IMG/VR virus record: IMGVR_UViG_3300033146_000291 | Span: 1-20,748 of that record | From: a virus | Reading direction: 5' to 3' (one strand) | DNA length: 20,748 nucleotides | In this document: positions 1 to 5,759 of the stretch, piece by piece | Numbering within the stretch: the stretch's first letter is position 1 | How the letters are laid out: each line of letters begins with the position of its first letter | Notes under the pieces: generated by a model | The model's database searches: none | Told to the model about the DNA's origin: nothing | Seen by the model: the letters and a program-made list of their open reading frames with translations, nothing else | Program-made: the position numbers and the translations under genes

Positions 1-307
1 GGATCTCATCACCTAACCACTATACGCGCGTACTAACCCATCCGTCACTGACTACTCTCTCTCTACCACTGCTCTCTCTCTGCTATACAACATACCTATA
101 TATATATACTACCTGCTGCTTAGAGCCTTATGTACATACATCACACGATACTCCTATACCTTATATACTGGTTACCACGCTACTACTGGTATACTCACGT
201 GCTCTATCCTGTATATACAGGAAGTATTTTTCAAATTCCAGTACTTGATTTATAGTCGGCGACCACCCCCATGTGTATTTATATATAAAATAATTATTAG
301 GGTATTA
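1..307. other. Gene-free left edge with inverted base skew
   Basis: No open frame of useful length is present on either strand; all three reverse frames of the first 240 bases contain several stops. By hand count, bases 1-240 hold about 73 C and 26 G on the + strand, whereas the + strand genes to the right are richer in G than C. Two CT tracts lie near 54-64 and 71-81, and an alternating AT run near 106-118. It could be the untranslated end of a leftward transcription unit, a decayed leftward gene or an origin-like region. No tRNA or known RNA fold is recognisable. Confidence 0.55.
207..222. promoter_or_regulatory. 16-bp perfect palindrome, possible operator or weak hairpin
   Basis: TCCTGTATATACAGGA is a perfect inverted repeat. 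It lies about 90 bases upstream of the first bipartite promoter, at the point where base skew changes sign. A repressor dimer site is possible. As RNA it could also fold into a hairpin, and a short T run follows at 227-231, so a weak terminator is the other option. It resembles but does not match the Gram-negative LexA box, because the CTG and CAG arms are only six bases apart. Confidence 0.35.
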
Positions 308-341
308 TATATAGCATTAGTGTTATATTTTTACTATAATA
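308..341 (+). promoter_or_regulatory. Bipartite promoter, copy 1
   Basis: TATATAGCAT, then 12 unmatched bases, then TTTACTATAATA. The second half contains a perfect TATAAT -10 hexamer (335-340). The first half places TAGCAT 17 bases upstream, where a -35 box would sit but unlike TTGACA. The same two blocks with the same 12-base gap recur at 2191-2224, which is the main evidence that this is a real element. Transcription would start near 347 and read the unknown small genes, the dUTPase and the GIY-YIG-like pair. The odd -35 suggests an activator or a non-standard sigma factor. Confidence 0.65.
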
Positions 342-377
342 TAGTATATGAAAGATGATAACACACAAATATGAAGT

Positions 378-611
378 ATGGTAATGATTATGACAAGAAC
401 AGAGATAGCAGAGCATTATGGGCTCTTAGAACTAAGGAGAGAGAATAAGATAAACGATTGGGAACTAGACTTCTTACTAGGTTTGGCTACTTATAGAAGA
501 GCATTAAGCACTAAGCAAGATGCTATATATGAGAGAATCAAGAAGAAGAATGAAGGGCATAAAGGTTTGATAGAATTAGAGGAGAACTGGCCCGCACTTA
601 ATAACATATGA
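378..611 (+). CDS. Small protein of unknown function (77 aa)
   Basis: I do not recognise this protein. It is charged and probably soluble, with no signal peptide or membrane segment. A central stretch (WELDFLLGL, about residues 28-36) is followed by LSTKQDAIYERIKKK, a pattern seen in short phage proteins where a helix ends in a basic cluster. Three ATG codons lie close together (378, 384, 390), so the true start may be up to four codons later. It is the first gene behind promoter copy 1. Its stop overlaps the next start in an ATGA arrangement, so the two are probably translated in a coupled way. Confidence 0.65.
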   Translation: MVMIMTRTEIAEHYGLLELRRENKINDWELDFLLGLATYRRALSTKQDAIYERIKKKNEGHKGLIELEENWPALNNI

Positions 612-781
612 GAGAGATAAGACCAAAGAGGATACTAAGGATAAGAGATCAGATTATTCTAGTTTATAACAGATGCACAGACATATTCATTAACCCTTAT
701 ACGAATGAACATATAACAGCATCTACGTATTTAAAAGAGAAAGATAAGTATAAGGATATAACTAATGTAGAAAAGAAATAG
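608..781 (+). CDS. Small basic protein of unknown function (57 aa)
   Basis: This short frame runs from the ATG at 608, overlapping the preceding TGA by four bases, to the TAG at 779-781, five bases before the dUTPase start. The product begins MREIRPKRILRIRDQ and is lysine/arginine-rich at both ends. No domain is recognisable. The tight packing between two genes, the ATGA coupling and the lack of any competing frame on the same strand support a real gene. No function can be assigned. Confidence 0.6.
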   Translation: MREIRPKRILRIRDQIILVYNRCTDIFINPYTNEHITASTYLKEKDKYKDITNVEKK

Positions 782-785
782 AAAA

Positions 786-1256
786 ATGGATAAGATAGGA
801 ATATATTTAATAGACGATAAGTGTTTACCTGAAAGACATGGTGACTGGATTGATTTGAAATCATCAACTGACATACACTTAAAGAAAGGTGATGCTGTTT
901 ATATACCACTTGGTGTTAGTATAGCTATACCAGAAGGTAAAGAAGCACATTTACTACCTAGAAGCTCAACTTTCGCTAAGTTTAAGATAATTCAGACCAA
1001 TTCAACAGGTATTATAGACAATGCTTATGGTGAGGAGTGGATGATGCCGGTATTAGCTACCGCAGACACATTCATACCAGCTTATACTAGGATAGCACAG
1101 TTCAGAGTGTTTGATAACATGAAGACAGTAGAGATGTATCTAACTGATATGCTTGAAGAAGGTAAGACTAGATCAGGATTTGGTTCTACTGATGATTTAA
1201 GGGCAGATGCAGAGTTTGAGAACCTAGTTAGAGATTTTCTAAAAAAACAACAATAA
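786..1256 (+). CDS. dut: dUTP diphosphatase (dUTPase)
   Basis: It hydrolyses dUTP to dUMP and diphosphate, keeping uracil out of phage DNA and supplying dUMP for dTMP synthesis. All five motifs of the trimeric dUTPase family are visible: motif 1 around WIDLKSS (21-27), motif 2 PRSS (58-61), motif 3 TGIIDNAYGEEW (74-85) with the catalytic Asp78, motif 4 TRIAQF (101-106) and the glycine-rich motif 5 RSGFGST (129-135). At 156 aa the length is normal. Motif 5 is shorter than the usual RGxGGFGSTG form but keeps the phenylalanine that stacks on uracil. After motif 5 there is an acidic helical tail of about 20 residues. It is the only metabolic enzyme in the window and sits in the early-type operon. 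Confidence 0.95.
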   Translation: MDKIGIYLIDDKCLPERHGDWIDLKSSTDIHLKKGDAVYIPLGVSIAIPEGKEAHLLPRSSTFAKFKIIQTNSTGIIDNAYGEEWMMPVLATADTFIPAYTRIAQFRVFDNMKTVEMYLTDMLEEGKTRSGFGSTDDLRADAEFENLVRDFLKKQQ

Positions 1257-1268
1257 TAAATACACAAT

Positions 1269-1592
1269 ATGACAGAAGCAGAAGATAAAACAGCAAAGGC
1301 AGGTATATACATAGTCAGAATTAAATTAGATAGCGGTGAATATGCTGTTAAGTTAGGTTACTCATCTGATGTAACGGATAGGTTCGCTAATTCAGAACTA
1401 CAACCTATCTTCATGTACAGAAATGATGATAAAGAGCTATTAGCTAACTTCGTAGAGACAACTAGGAGAAAGCTTAAAGGATATGAGTTAGTACCATTCT
1501 ACTACTCATTTGATATGCTTAGAGTTATTGGAATAGAATTATACAATGCACTTGGTGTGGTTATGCCAGAAGCATTATACTCTAGGTTATAA
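1269..1592 (+). CDS. GIY-YIG-like (T5orf172-type) protein
   Basis: The N-terminal half resembles the T5orf172/Mug113 branch of the GIY-YIG superfamily: GIYIVRI (12-18), then YAVKLGYS (25-32), then Arg38 in the position of the catalytic arginine, and a possible metal-binding Glu63. Members of this branch often occur in phages and their biochemical role is mostly unproved. The C-terminal 40 residues are hydrophobic and match nothing I know. It follows the dUTPase after 12 bases and is followed ten bases later by a second protein with the same layout, so the two look like diverged duplicates. Nuclease activity is uncertain. Confidence 0.6.
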   Translation: MTEAEDKTAKAGIYIVRIKLDSGEYAVKLGYSSDVTDRFANSELQPIFMYRNDDKELLANFVETTRRKLKGYELVPFYYSFDMLRVIGIELYNALGVVMPEALYSRL

Positions 1593-1601
1593 AAGGAGAA
1601 C

Positions 1602-1952
1602 ATGGGTAAGCTACTGGATATAGCAAGGAAAAGAACACAAGCATCTGTCTATCTTATACATATTAAGAATAGCAGAAATGACTGCCTCAAGGTAGGGTTC
1701 ACTAGAGACTTGTCCAGTAGACTACTAATGATGCCAGATAGCTTCGTCATAACTCTATTAGACGAGGTTATAGGAACCAGATCGGATATGTATAGGTTCG
1801 AGAGGTTCATACACAGATTGAATGATGATAACAGGTATATATGGAGGGGTAGAATATTCTCTGGTTATACTGAACTATACAGACTAGATACAATAGACTT
1901 ACAAGGATTATATAATACATACTTAACTAATGGATACAACGGAGATTACTGA
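1602..1952 (+). CDS. GIY-YIG-like (T5orf172-type) protein, second copy
   Basis: The layout parallels the preceding gene: SVYLIHI (15-21) replaces GIY, LKVGFT (29-34) replaces YIG, Arg40 is in the catalytic-arginine position, and FERFIH (66-71) supplies the expected Glu67. It is 116 aa long with a tyrosine-rich C-terminus. A GGAG sequence seven bases before the ATG could be a Shine-Dalgarno site, unusual for this window. The similarity between the two neighbours is at the level of pattern rather than identity, so duplication would be old. It could act as a nuclease or as a DNA-binding regulator. Confidence 0.6.
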   Translation: MGKLLDIARKRTQASVYLIHIKNSRNDCLKVGFTRDLSSRLLMMPDSFVITLLDEVIGTRSDMYRFERFIHRLNDDNRYIWRGRIFSGYTELYRLDTIDLQGLYNTYLTNGYNGDY

Positions 1953-2181
1953 ATACAGTGAAGAGACACCAAGGCGCACAGCTTTTGATATTGAATGGGA
2001 TAATTCAGAGGCAGACGTGAAGAACGTAATGCGTACTGAGTACCCTGAGCATGTGAATAAGGTCAGAAAGTGCTTACGTGTGATGGGAATAAACAAAGTC
2101 ACTAGAGATGATAGTGTTACAGTCGCGCGATATGCTGTAAGATACGGTATAAGTATAGAGAAGCTAATGCTAATCATGTAG
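1930..2181 (+). CDS. Small acidic-to-basic protein of unknown function (83 aa)
   Basis: It starts inside the end of the preceding gene, overlapping it by 23 bases. The first 35 residues are acidic (many D/E and T) and the last 45 are basic, including EHVNKVRKCLRVMGINKV. The end, RYAVRYGISIEKLMLIM, could form a small helical or helix-turn-helix-like unit, but I cannot match a family. It is the last gene before the second bipartite promoter and so probably closes the first operon. A long overlapping frame on the opposite strand is regarded as a shadow. Confidence 0.55.
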   Translation: MDTTEITEYSEETPRRTAFDIEWDNSEADVKNVMRTEYPEHVNKVRKCLRVMGINKVTRDDSVTVARYAVRYGISIEKLMLIM

Positions 2182-2190
2182 TACTCAGCG

Positions 2191-2224
2191 TATATAGCAT
2201 AACTTACTGATGTTTACTATAATA
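2191..2224 (+). promoter_or_regulatory. Bipartite promoter, copy 2
   Basis: It carries the same elements as at 308-341: TATATAGCAT, exactly 12 bases, then TTTACTATAATA, with TATAAT at 2218-2223. The 12 bases between differ from copy 1, so the blocks are conserved while the spacer is free, as expected for a protein-contact site rather than a recent duplication. It sits in the 93-base gap between two genes. Transcription would begin near 2230 and read the membrane protein, HNH nuclease and small terminase genes. Confidence 0.65.
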
Positions 2225-2274
2225 CTTTAAAGTAAAGGAATGTAAAAAATGAATTTAAAATAAGATATACAAAC

Positions 2275-2550
2275 ATGTTATATAAGGATAGATTAATACA
2301 CGTTTATTTACTTCTATACTTAGTAATGGTAGGAATGGTAAGCTTCACAGCATTCTATTCTCCATTCATGGCAAAGAATTATACTTCTTTCATAGCTATT
2401 AACTCCGGAATACTATTCGCATCAAGCGTATATATCATAGGGTTTAAGGCTATCAAAGCTTACTTTAGTAAGATGAGGAGAGAAGCAAATTTAAGAGCCA
2501 AATATAGGAAAGAAGTAAAAAGCAGCTTAAAAAAGCAATATGGGCAATAA
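2275..2550 (+). CDS. Small membrane protein with two transmembrane segments (91 aa)
   Basis: Two hydrophobic segments (about residues 8-29 and 40-60) are followed by a strongly basic tail (FSKMRREANLRAKYRKE and onward), so a hairpin with both ends in the cytoplasm is likely. No family is recognised. It is the first gene behind promoter copy 2, and its stop codon overlaps the HNH nuclease start by 11 bases. A two-segment topology is compatible with a holin or an inner-membrane accessory, but there is no endolysin gene nearby to support that. Confidence 0.6.
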   Translation: MLYKDRLIHVYLLLYLVMVGMVSFTAFYSPFMAKNYTSFIAINSGILFASSVYIIGFKAIKAYFSKMRREANLRAKYRKEVKSSLKKQYGQ

Positions 2551-2908
2551 GTCTAAATACCCTTGGTCTAATAACAATAAGAAAGAGTTATTAGGATATA
2601 CGCCGGCATCAAGAGCTGGTTGGTATAACAAGAAGGTATGGAGAGATACAAGGTGTCATGTCCTTGCAAATGAGCCATTATGTAGACTATGTACAGCAAA
2701 AGGAAGAGTGACTCCCGCAGTTTTAGTCGATCATATTACAGCTCTAACAGGAACGACAGCAAGTGACTGGTTTCTGTTCCTAGATTTAGATAATTTGCAA
2801 CCTTTGTGTCAGAAATGCCATAGAGCGAAAACTAGGGCAGATAACAGTAAATACAGTGATGAAAATAGACTGAGAGGTCTTGAATTAATGAAAAAATTAG
2901 AAAATTAA
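2540..2908 (+). CDS. HNH endonuclease of the packaging type
   Basis: This is a compact 122-aa HNH nuclease. Visible are a zinc pair CRLC (48-51), the catalytic VDHI (63-66, His65), the asparagine in DNLQPLC (84-90), and CQKCH (90-94) followed by KT. The N-terminal half has W34RDTR, like the W-R-x-x-R element of phage HNH proteins. Phages with cos or pac packaging often carry this small HNH next to the terminase genes, and in HK97 (gp74) it stimulates the large terminase. Here it is two genes upstream of the HeH protein and three upstream of the small terminase, which fits that role better than homing. Confidence 0.88.
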   Translation: MGNKSKYPWSNNNKKELLGYTPASRAGWYNKKVWRDTRCHVLANEPLCRLCTAKGRVTPAVLVDHITALTGTTASDWFLFLDLDNLQPLCQKCHRAKTRADNSKYSDENRLRGLELMKKLEN

Positions 2909-2910
2909 TT

Positions 2911-3111
2911 ATGAAAGAGCAGATAATCAATATATTAATGTTAGCGGTTGTGGTGGTAGTACTACCTTACTTACTGCTATCATACACAGCATTAGATTTT
3001 AATCCTATTAACTGGGAACAGAGTATTAGGTTAAGCCATGTAGTGTTGACAGTGGTAGCGTTCGCAGGTTTGACTAAACTAGGCAACGACGCTAGATTAG
3101 GAGGAAGATAA
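2911..3111 (+). CDS. Small hydrophobic protein, two predicted membrane segments (66 aa)
   Basis: Residues 5-27 form one very hydrophobic segment, with valine and leucine runs, and about 40-58 form a second, ending in a short basic tail. The start follows the HNH stop after two bases. Nothing identifies a family. Size and topology would suit a small holin or pinholin, but no lytic enzyme is visible in the window, so this stays a guess. A purine-rich AGGAGGA near its 3' end might serve as ribosome site for the next gene. Confidence 0.55.
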   Translation: MKEQIINILMLAVVVVVLPYLLLSYTALDFNPINWEQSIRLSHVVLTVVAFAGLTKLGNDARLGGR

Positions 3112-3117
3112 AACATT

Positions 3118-3429
3118 ATGACTAAGAGAGAACTACAAGAAGCGTTAGAGAATTCTGGAATAGGTTTCAGTAAGAAGGCTACTAAGGATGCTTTATTAGG
3201 TTTGTATATGGAGCATATAGATAATATCCAGATGGATAATGAGATAACTGATGAAGATATCGAGATAGCTCCTGAACAAGAGGTACTGGAAGTTAAAATA
3301 AAAGGATATGAAGCCACTTACATTAGTAAGGGTAGAACGTTCAGCTTAGGTGTGTTTAAATCTGAGAAAGAAGCTACCATTGCTTTAAACAAGGCTGGTG
3401 CTTCTATAAGGAAGATTTTAATCAAATAG
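3118..3429 (+). CDS. HeH/LEM-domain protein
   Basis: The N-terminal 30 residues (T2KRELQEALENSG, then FSKKATKDALLGLY at 17-30) have the pattern of the HeH/LEM helix-extended loop-helix fold, a small nucleic-acid- or protein-binding module common in phage head-region proteins. A linker rich in D and E follows (about 33-55). The C-terminal part (about 58-103) reads like a small alpha/beta domain, with alternating hydrophobic strands and KSEKEATIALNKAG. It is followed ten bases later by the small terminase. The module suggests a DNA-binding accessory, but its function is not known. Confidence 0.65.
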   Translation: MTKRELQEALENSGIGFSKKATKDALLGLYMEHIDNIQMDNEITDEDIEIAPEQEVLEVKIKGYEATYISKGRTFSLGVFKSEKEATIALNKAGASIRKILIK

Positions 3430-3439
3430 GATATTATAT

Positions 3440-3751
3440 ATGGCTAAAGTAACAAGCACGAAGTTAGTTCAGTTCCTAAAAGATAGAGGTGTCTATGAAG
3501 ATGTAGATGATCTTATAATAGGTGAGCTACTTTACAATGTAGGTTTAGCTAAGATGGCTAAGGATGATATAAAGGATAACGGTATATTAGATGCAGATTC
3601 TAGTAAAGCTAATCCATCAGTAGTTATCTACAACAATGCAGTTAAGCTTATATTACAGATAGGAAAAAAATTAGGTATAGATCCAGCATCAAGGAGAGAG
3701 TTAAATATAGCCCTCACTACTATCGGAGATGATGGATTTGACCAAGATTAA
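3440..3751 (+). CDS. terS: Terminase small subunit, P27 family
   Basis: The small subunit recognises the packaging site on concatemeric DNA and regulates the large subunit. The C-terminal half carries the recognisable P27 signature: ANPSVVIYNNAVKLILQI (about 57-74) followed by KLGIDPASRREL (77-88). The N-terminal part includes a helix (about 8-16) and an acidic segment (19-25). At 103 aa it is at the short end for the family. It is two genes upstream of the large terminase, with one short unknown gene between. I chose the ATG at 3440, which follows a short AT-rich leader. Confidence 0.82.
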   Translation: MAKVTSTKLVQFLKDRGVYEDVDDLIIGELLYNVGLAKMAKDDIKDNGILDADSSKANPSVVIYNNAVKLILQIGKKLGIDPASRRELNIALTTIGDDGFDQD

Positions 3752-3759
3752 CATAAAGA

Positions 3760-3942
3760 ATGAAAATGAAAGAAGAGATTAGAGAGAATATGATTATACT
3801 ACCAGCAGCGTTATTAAATGACGTGGTACTATATCTATTGAAAAGACCAGCAGGTGAGGTAATGCATCTGATAACAAACATAAAAGCACTAAGTAAGGAC
3901 GTTGAGGTTAAGACCTTAGAACCTTCTAGTGATGAAGACTAA
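3760..3942 (+). CDS. Small protein of unknown function between terS and terL (60 aa)
   Basis: The core LLNDVVLYLLKRPAGEV (about 18-34), followed by a hydrophobic helix, resembles short proteins often found near phage terminase and tail genes, where a helix is followed by RPxGEV. No function is established that I can name. A second ATG lies two codons in (3766), so the start is uncertain by two residues. The end is acidic (PSSDED). It is the last gene before the intrinsic terminator at 4021. Confidence 0.6.
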   Translation: MKMKEEIRENMIILPAALLNDVVLYLLKRPAGEVMHLITNIKALSKDVEVKTLEPSSDED

Positions 3943-4020
3943 AACTTTACTCGTTTTAATAAGGATTGATTAAATATTATATAAACTGTTTTTCTTAATT
4001 AAATTTCATTTTTCATTTTC

Positions 4021-4054
4021 GGAGCCGTATCAGAGACGGTGCGGTTCCTTTTTT
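4021..4054 (+). terminator. Intrinsic terminator just upstream of the large terminase gene
   Basis: GGAGCCG (4021-4027) pairs with CGGTTCC (4042-4048), seven pairs including one G-U, followed by six T (4049-4054). A second, mutually exclusive hairpin is possible inside it (GCCGT with ACGGT, 4024-4040). The last T is only 24 bases before the terL ATG, which leaves no room for a normal promoter in between. Large terminase expression would therefore depend on read-through or antitermination. Confidence 0.75.
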
Positions 4055-4077
4055 GATACACGAATAAAACTGATTAT

Positions 4078-5268
4078 ATGAAAGAGAGTAAAGACGAGTA
4101 CGTAGATAAACATTATAAGGCAGCATTTCAATACGAGGAAGATGTATTAAGTGGTAAAATAGTAGCCTGTGAATACATACATAAAGCAATACAGAGACGA
4201 TCTGAACTACATGAGAAGTATTACTTCGATGAAAAGTCAGTTAAAAAGGTAATTAAGTTCTTTTATTACGTAAACATAACGCAGCATGGGAAACCAAGCA
4301 AGTTCGAGCCGGCACCGTGGCAGGTATGGGTAACAATGCAGATGTTTGGGTATTACAGAGATAAAGATTTAACCAAGAGGTTATTTAAAGATGTTTTGAT
4401 ATTCATATCAAGGAAGAGTGGTAAGACTAGTCTAGGAGCCATATTCGCGATATACTCCCTAATAAAAGAAGAGAGGAGTGCAGAAAGCTATGTTTTAGCA
4501 ACTACACAGAACCAAGCAAGCCAAGCCCTTAAATATGCTAAGGAAATAGTTAGAGATAGTCCTGCTTTAAAGAGGAGAATAAGGATAATGCAGTACCAGT
4601 TACAAACAAGTGATAACGGTACAGGTATATTTAAAGCCTTAACTTCCGATGCAGAGACACTTGATGGACTTAATCCTAGTTATACTATTATTGATGAGGC
4701 ACATGCCCACAAGACTAAGGACTTGACTAATATAATGAGAACTGGTATGTTAGCCCGGGAGAATCCAATGCTTCTAACAGTTAGTACTGCCGGCTTCGAT
4801 AAGACGTTACCATTCTTCAATGATGTGGAAATAGGTAAAAAGACACTAGATGGTGAGATAGACGATGATTCTACACTATACATATTATTTATGTTAGATG
4901 ATGAATCAGAGGTTGAAGATCCAGATAAATGGATTAAAGCTAATCCTAGCCTCGGTGTAACAATGAGTCTTGAGGATATGAAGATAGCCTATAAAAAGGC
5001 TTCATTAACCATAACAGACTTAAATAACTTCAAGGTTAAGAACCTTAATATATACTCTGATGCAGAGAATGTATGGATACCAGACGAAGACTATAAAGAA
5101 TGCTTCTTTGAGCCTGAGTTAGAGAAACTAAGAGGAAACAAGGCTTATTTAGGTCTTGACCTTTCTACAACTAAGGACTTATCATCTTTAGTGGCAGTAG
5201 TTGAAAACCAGGAAACTGGTAAGATAGAGGTGTTTCCAGAGTTTTACTTTCCTGACCTACTGGAATAG
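4078..5268 (+). CDS. terL: Terminase large subunit, N-terminal part (ATPase plus start of nuclease); frame broken
   Basis: TerL is the motor that drives DNA into the prohead and cuts it. The ATPase domain is complete: Walker A SRKSGKTS (111-118), Walker B IIDEAH (204-209), and the coupling motif LLTVSTAG (232-239). The adenine-binding region, with PAPWQVW (78-84), lies upstream. The RNase H-like nuclease begins at YLGLDLS, whose Asp361 would be the first metal-binding residue. The frame then stops at 5266-5268 after FPDLLE, 396 residues in. The rest of the nuclease continues in the -1 frame downstream. A typical Terminase_1/HK97-type TerL is about 550 aa, and the two pieces together give about 560. 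Sequencing error, a real mutation or unusual decoding are all open. Confidence 0.88.
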   Translation: MKESKDEYVDKHYKAAFQYEEDVLSGKIVACEYIHKAIQRRSELHEKYYFDEKSVKKVIKFFYYVNITQHGKPSKFEPAPWQVWVTMQMFGYYRDKDLTKRLFKDVLIFISRKSGKTSLGAIFAIYSLIKEERSAESYVLATTQNQASQALKYAKEIVRDSPALKRRIRIMQYQLQTSDNGTGIFKALTSDAETLDGLNPSYTIIDEAHAHKTKDLTNIMRTGMLARENPMLLTVSTAGFDKTLPFFNDVEIGKKTLDGEIDDDSTLYILFMLDDESEVEDPDKWIKANPSLGVTMSLEDMKIAYKKASLTITDLNNFKVKNLNIYSDAENVWIPDEDYKECFFEPELEKLRGNKAYLGLDLSTTKDLSSLVAVVENQETGKIEVFPEFYFPDLLE

Positions 5269-5417
5269 ACCTACAACCGTGGATTGATAACGGACATATA
5301 ATAGCACATGATAGCAAGATACTAGACTATCATAAGATATTAGATAGAATAACTAAATTCACAGAGATATTTGATGTACAAGGCATTAGTTTTGATCCTT
5401 GGAACTCAACTACTCTA

Positions 5418-5759
5418 ATGGCAGAGATAGAATCTTCATTATACATGGACTTATACGCGGCACCACAGAATGCTTCATATTTCAATGCTCCTATTAAGTA
5501 TCTTGAGAGATTAATACTAAGCAAACAAATCAACTTATCTAAGAACCCTGTTCTAAGATGGTGTTTCATGAATGTAACTATGTACTATGATGGTAACAAC
5601 AACTGTAAGATAACCAAGAACAAGTCGAAAGACAGTGTTGATGGTGCAGTAGCGTTAGCAATGGCAGTAGGACTTTACCTTAAAATTAATTGGGATTCTT
5701 TATCTATGGTACTAGATGGATTTACAGAAGACCATATTGAATTAGATAGAATAAAATGA
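5418..5759 (+). CDS. terL: Terminase large subunit, C-terminal part of the nuclease domain (continues terL in another frame)
   Basis: This frame is the remainder of TerL. The boundaries given start at its first ATG, but coding similarity extends upstream in the same frame to 5256. There it reads PTGIDLQPWIDNGHI, which corresponds to the W-x-x-x-G-x-I element of HK97-type terminases. It contains FDPWNST (Asp at 5394-5396, the second catalytic Asp, upstream of the ATG), LSKNPVLRWCFMN and SVDGAVALAMA (Asp at 5640-5642, the third). No start codon lies before the second Asp, so translation from 5418 alone could not give a working nuclease. The stop overlaps the GIY-YIG start in an ATGA arrangement. 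Confidence 0.82.
   Translation: MAEIESSLYMDLYAAPQNASYFNAPIKYLERLILSKQINLSKNPVLRWCFMNVTMYYDGNNNCKITKNKSKDSVDGAVALAMAVGLYLKINWDSLSMVLDGFTEDHIELDRIK

Noticed and set aside
54-118. CRISPR-like or tandem repeat array
   Set aside because: Only simple CT and AT tracts are present, with no repeat-spacer structure.
207-222. LexA (SOS) box
   Set aside because: The CTG and CAG arms are six bases apart rather than ten as in the Gram-negative consensus.
1-240. Leftward gene suggested by base skew
   Set aside because: All reverse frames contain multiple stops within short distances.
697-909. Reverse-strand frames, here and elsewhere (for example 7202-7636, 9594-10058, 15569-15907)
   Set aside because: They lie opposite well-identified + strand genes, are low-complexity and hydrophobic or serine-rich, and have no family features.
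3943-4020. Promoter for terL in the AT-rich gap
   Set aside because: Only loose TATTAT/TATATAA matches without a convincing -35 and without the bipartite blocks; it would also lie upstream of the terminator.
5254-5270. Programmed -1 frameshift or T4 gene 60-type bypassing in terL
   Set aside because: GAC CTA CTG GAA TAG has no slippery heptamer, and there is no matching take-off and landing codon pair around a gap, so lesion or sequence error is simpler.
5418-5759. Independent gene downstream of terL
   Set aside because: The frame is open and TerL-like from 5256, and its ATG lies inside the conserved nuclease region after the second catalytic Asp, so it is the tail end of terL.
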